64,000 bases of DNA from Tanypteryx hageni (Eukaryota > Arthropoda > Insecta > Odonata > Petaluridae). Position 1 is the first letter of the stretch, and every line of letters begins with the position of its first letter. Made by a program: the position numbers and the translations under genes. Below the pieces are notes generated by a model. That model worked only from the letters and a program-made list of their open reading frames with translations. It ran no database searches and had not been told where the DNA came from. The stretch is from assembly GCA_028673005.1 (NCBI GenBank), contig CM054115.1, positions 57,623,407 to 57,687,406 of the forward strand. Reading direction: 5' to 3'. Below, in pieces: positions 63,501-64,000 of the stretch.

Positions 63501-64000
63501 GTATGTTTCACTTTTTGGTTTTAAAAATATATTTTATGATAATATTGTTAAAAATCCTTTTTTGAATTTATGTATTTGTTTTGTTCTAATGTTTTAATTT
63601 GTTGAAACAGCTTTATAAGTCAAATAAAATGAGATAATCTTGTTGGCTTAATCAGTGCTTGGTGGTGGTCTGTTGCCTGTGGTTTTGATTGCTTTTATGT
63701 TATTCAGTTATTGCCAGTCATGACTGAAAAAAAATTAATTAAATTAATTGTATTTCCAAAGAAAGAATTTTCCCTCTTTATCTAAAAAAAAATTCATATT
63801 CTAAACTTGTTGAGATAATTTACAGTATTGAATAGAAATAATCACCACTATCAGCAGTAATAAGTATATTTTCCGTCGTCTACTTACTAGGCTTTTTAAT
63901 CTTCAAAATTATTTTTCAAAAACGTTTTTATTTCAGATTTTGAAATAAGTTTAATTTAAATTTTAATTAATGCTTATCATTTAAAAACCGAGTATTTAAA
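63501..64000 (+). other. scrib: scrib intron 21, cut by window end
   Basis: AT-rich sequence after a consensus donor; no further exon before base 64000. Confidence 0.8.

Noticed and set aside
1..64000. CRISPR array, rRNA genes, bacterial operons
   Set aside because: No regularly spaced repeats, no rRNA sequence and no Shine-Dalgarno-type gene packing; the window is eukaryotic throughout.

Overview
This is an AT-rich, intron-heavy animal genome window, most likely from an arthropod and probably an insect with a large, transposon-loaded genome. The species cannot be fixed from sequence alone. Codon-phase-consistent exons with GT..AG splice sites, a metazoan polarity gene, tRNA-derived repeats and many TIR transposons exclude a bacterial source. 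The only host gene seen is on the + strand: the PDZ and C-terminal part of scribble (scrib), a LAP-family scaffold of the Scrib/Dlg/Lgl cell-polarity module. Twenty-one exons between 4236 and 63500 join into one open frame of 1216 codons (3648 nt). The leucine-rich-repeat half must lie upstream of the window and the C-terminus downstream.

Layout of the gene. Exon 1 (4236-4338) is the linker before PDZ1. Exons 2-3 make PDZ1, exon 4 a Ser/Pro linker, exons 5-7 PDZ2, and the rest of the 810-nt exon 7 a long Pro/Ser/Thr linker. Exons 8-9 make PDZ3 and exons 10-11 PDZ4. Exons 12-21 (32810-63500) encode a charged, partly coiled-coil C-terminal tail. All four PDZ domains keep a G-L-G-F-like carboxylate loop and a His at the start of helix B, the class I signature. 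The 13.8-kb intron 40396-54189 holds a candidate alternative 3' terminal exon (46038-46091), a candidate 27-nt microexon (43918-43944) and a weaker exon candidate (51414-51584).

The introns are largely built from transposons, most of them TA-targeting pogo/Tigger/mariner elements whose terminal inverted repeats (TIRs) and TA target duplications can be read directly. Main items: a hAT relic with a perfect 8-bp target-site duplication (TSD) at 1517-2977; a pogo-like element nested in another (5991-7771 in 5008-8815); a Tigger relic (10643-11977); another nested pair (16304-17994 in 16170-18402); a 5.1-kb piggyBac (20380-25466) carrying a Tigger relic that itself carries a third element; an almost complete but broken Tigger1-like element (36490-39594); a 1.3-kb mariner with a lost catalytic Asp (58409-59714); and a 134-bp hAT MITE (miniature inverted-repeat element) with a perfect TSD (56805-56938).

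The most unusual signal is a family of short (about 200 bp) foldback elements at 26080-26274, 30604-30806 and 34536-34729. They have 10-12 bp target duplications, a shared asymmetric tail and, in two copies, a hammerhead-ribozyme-like core (CTGATGA, hairpin, GAAAC) near the centre of the palindrome. Single-unit relatives lie at 33012-33160 and 28320-28380. Their architecture resembles terminal repeats of Penelope-like retroelements.
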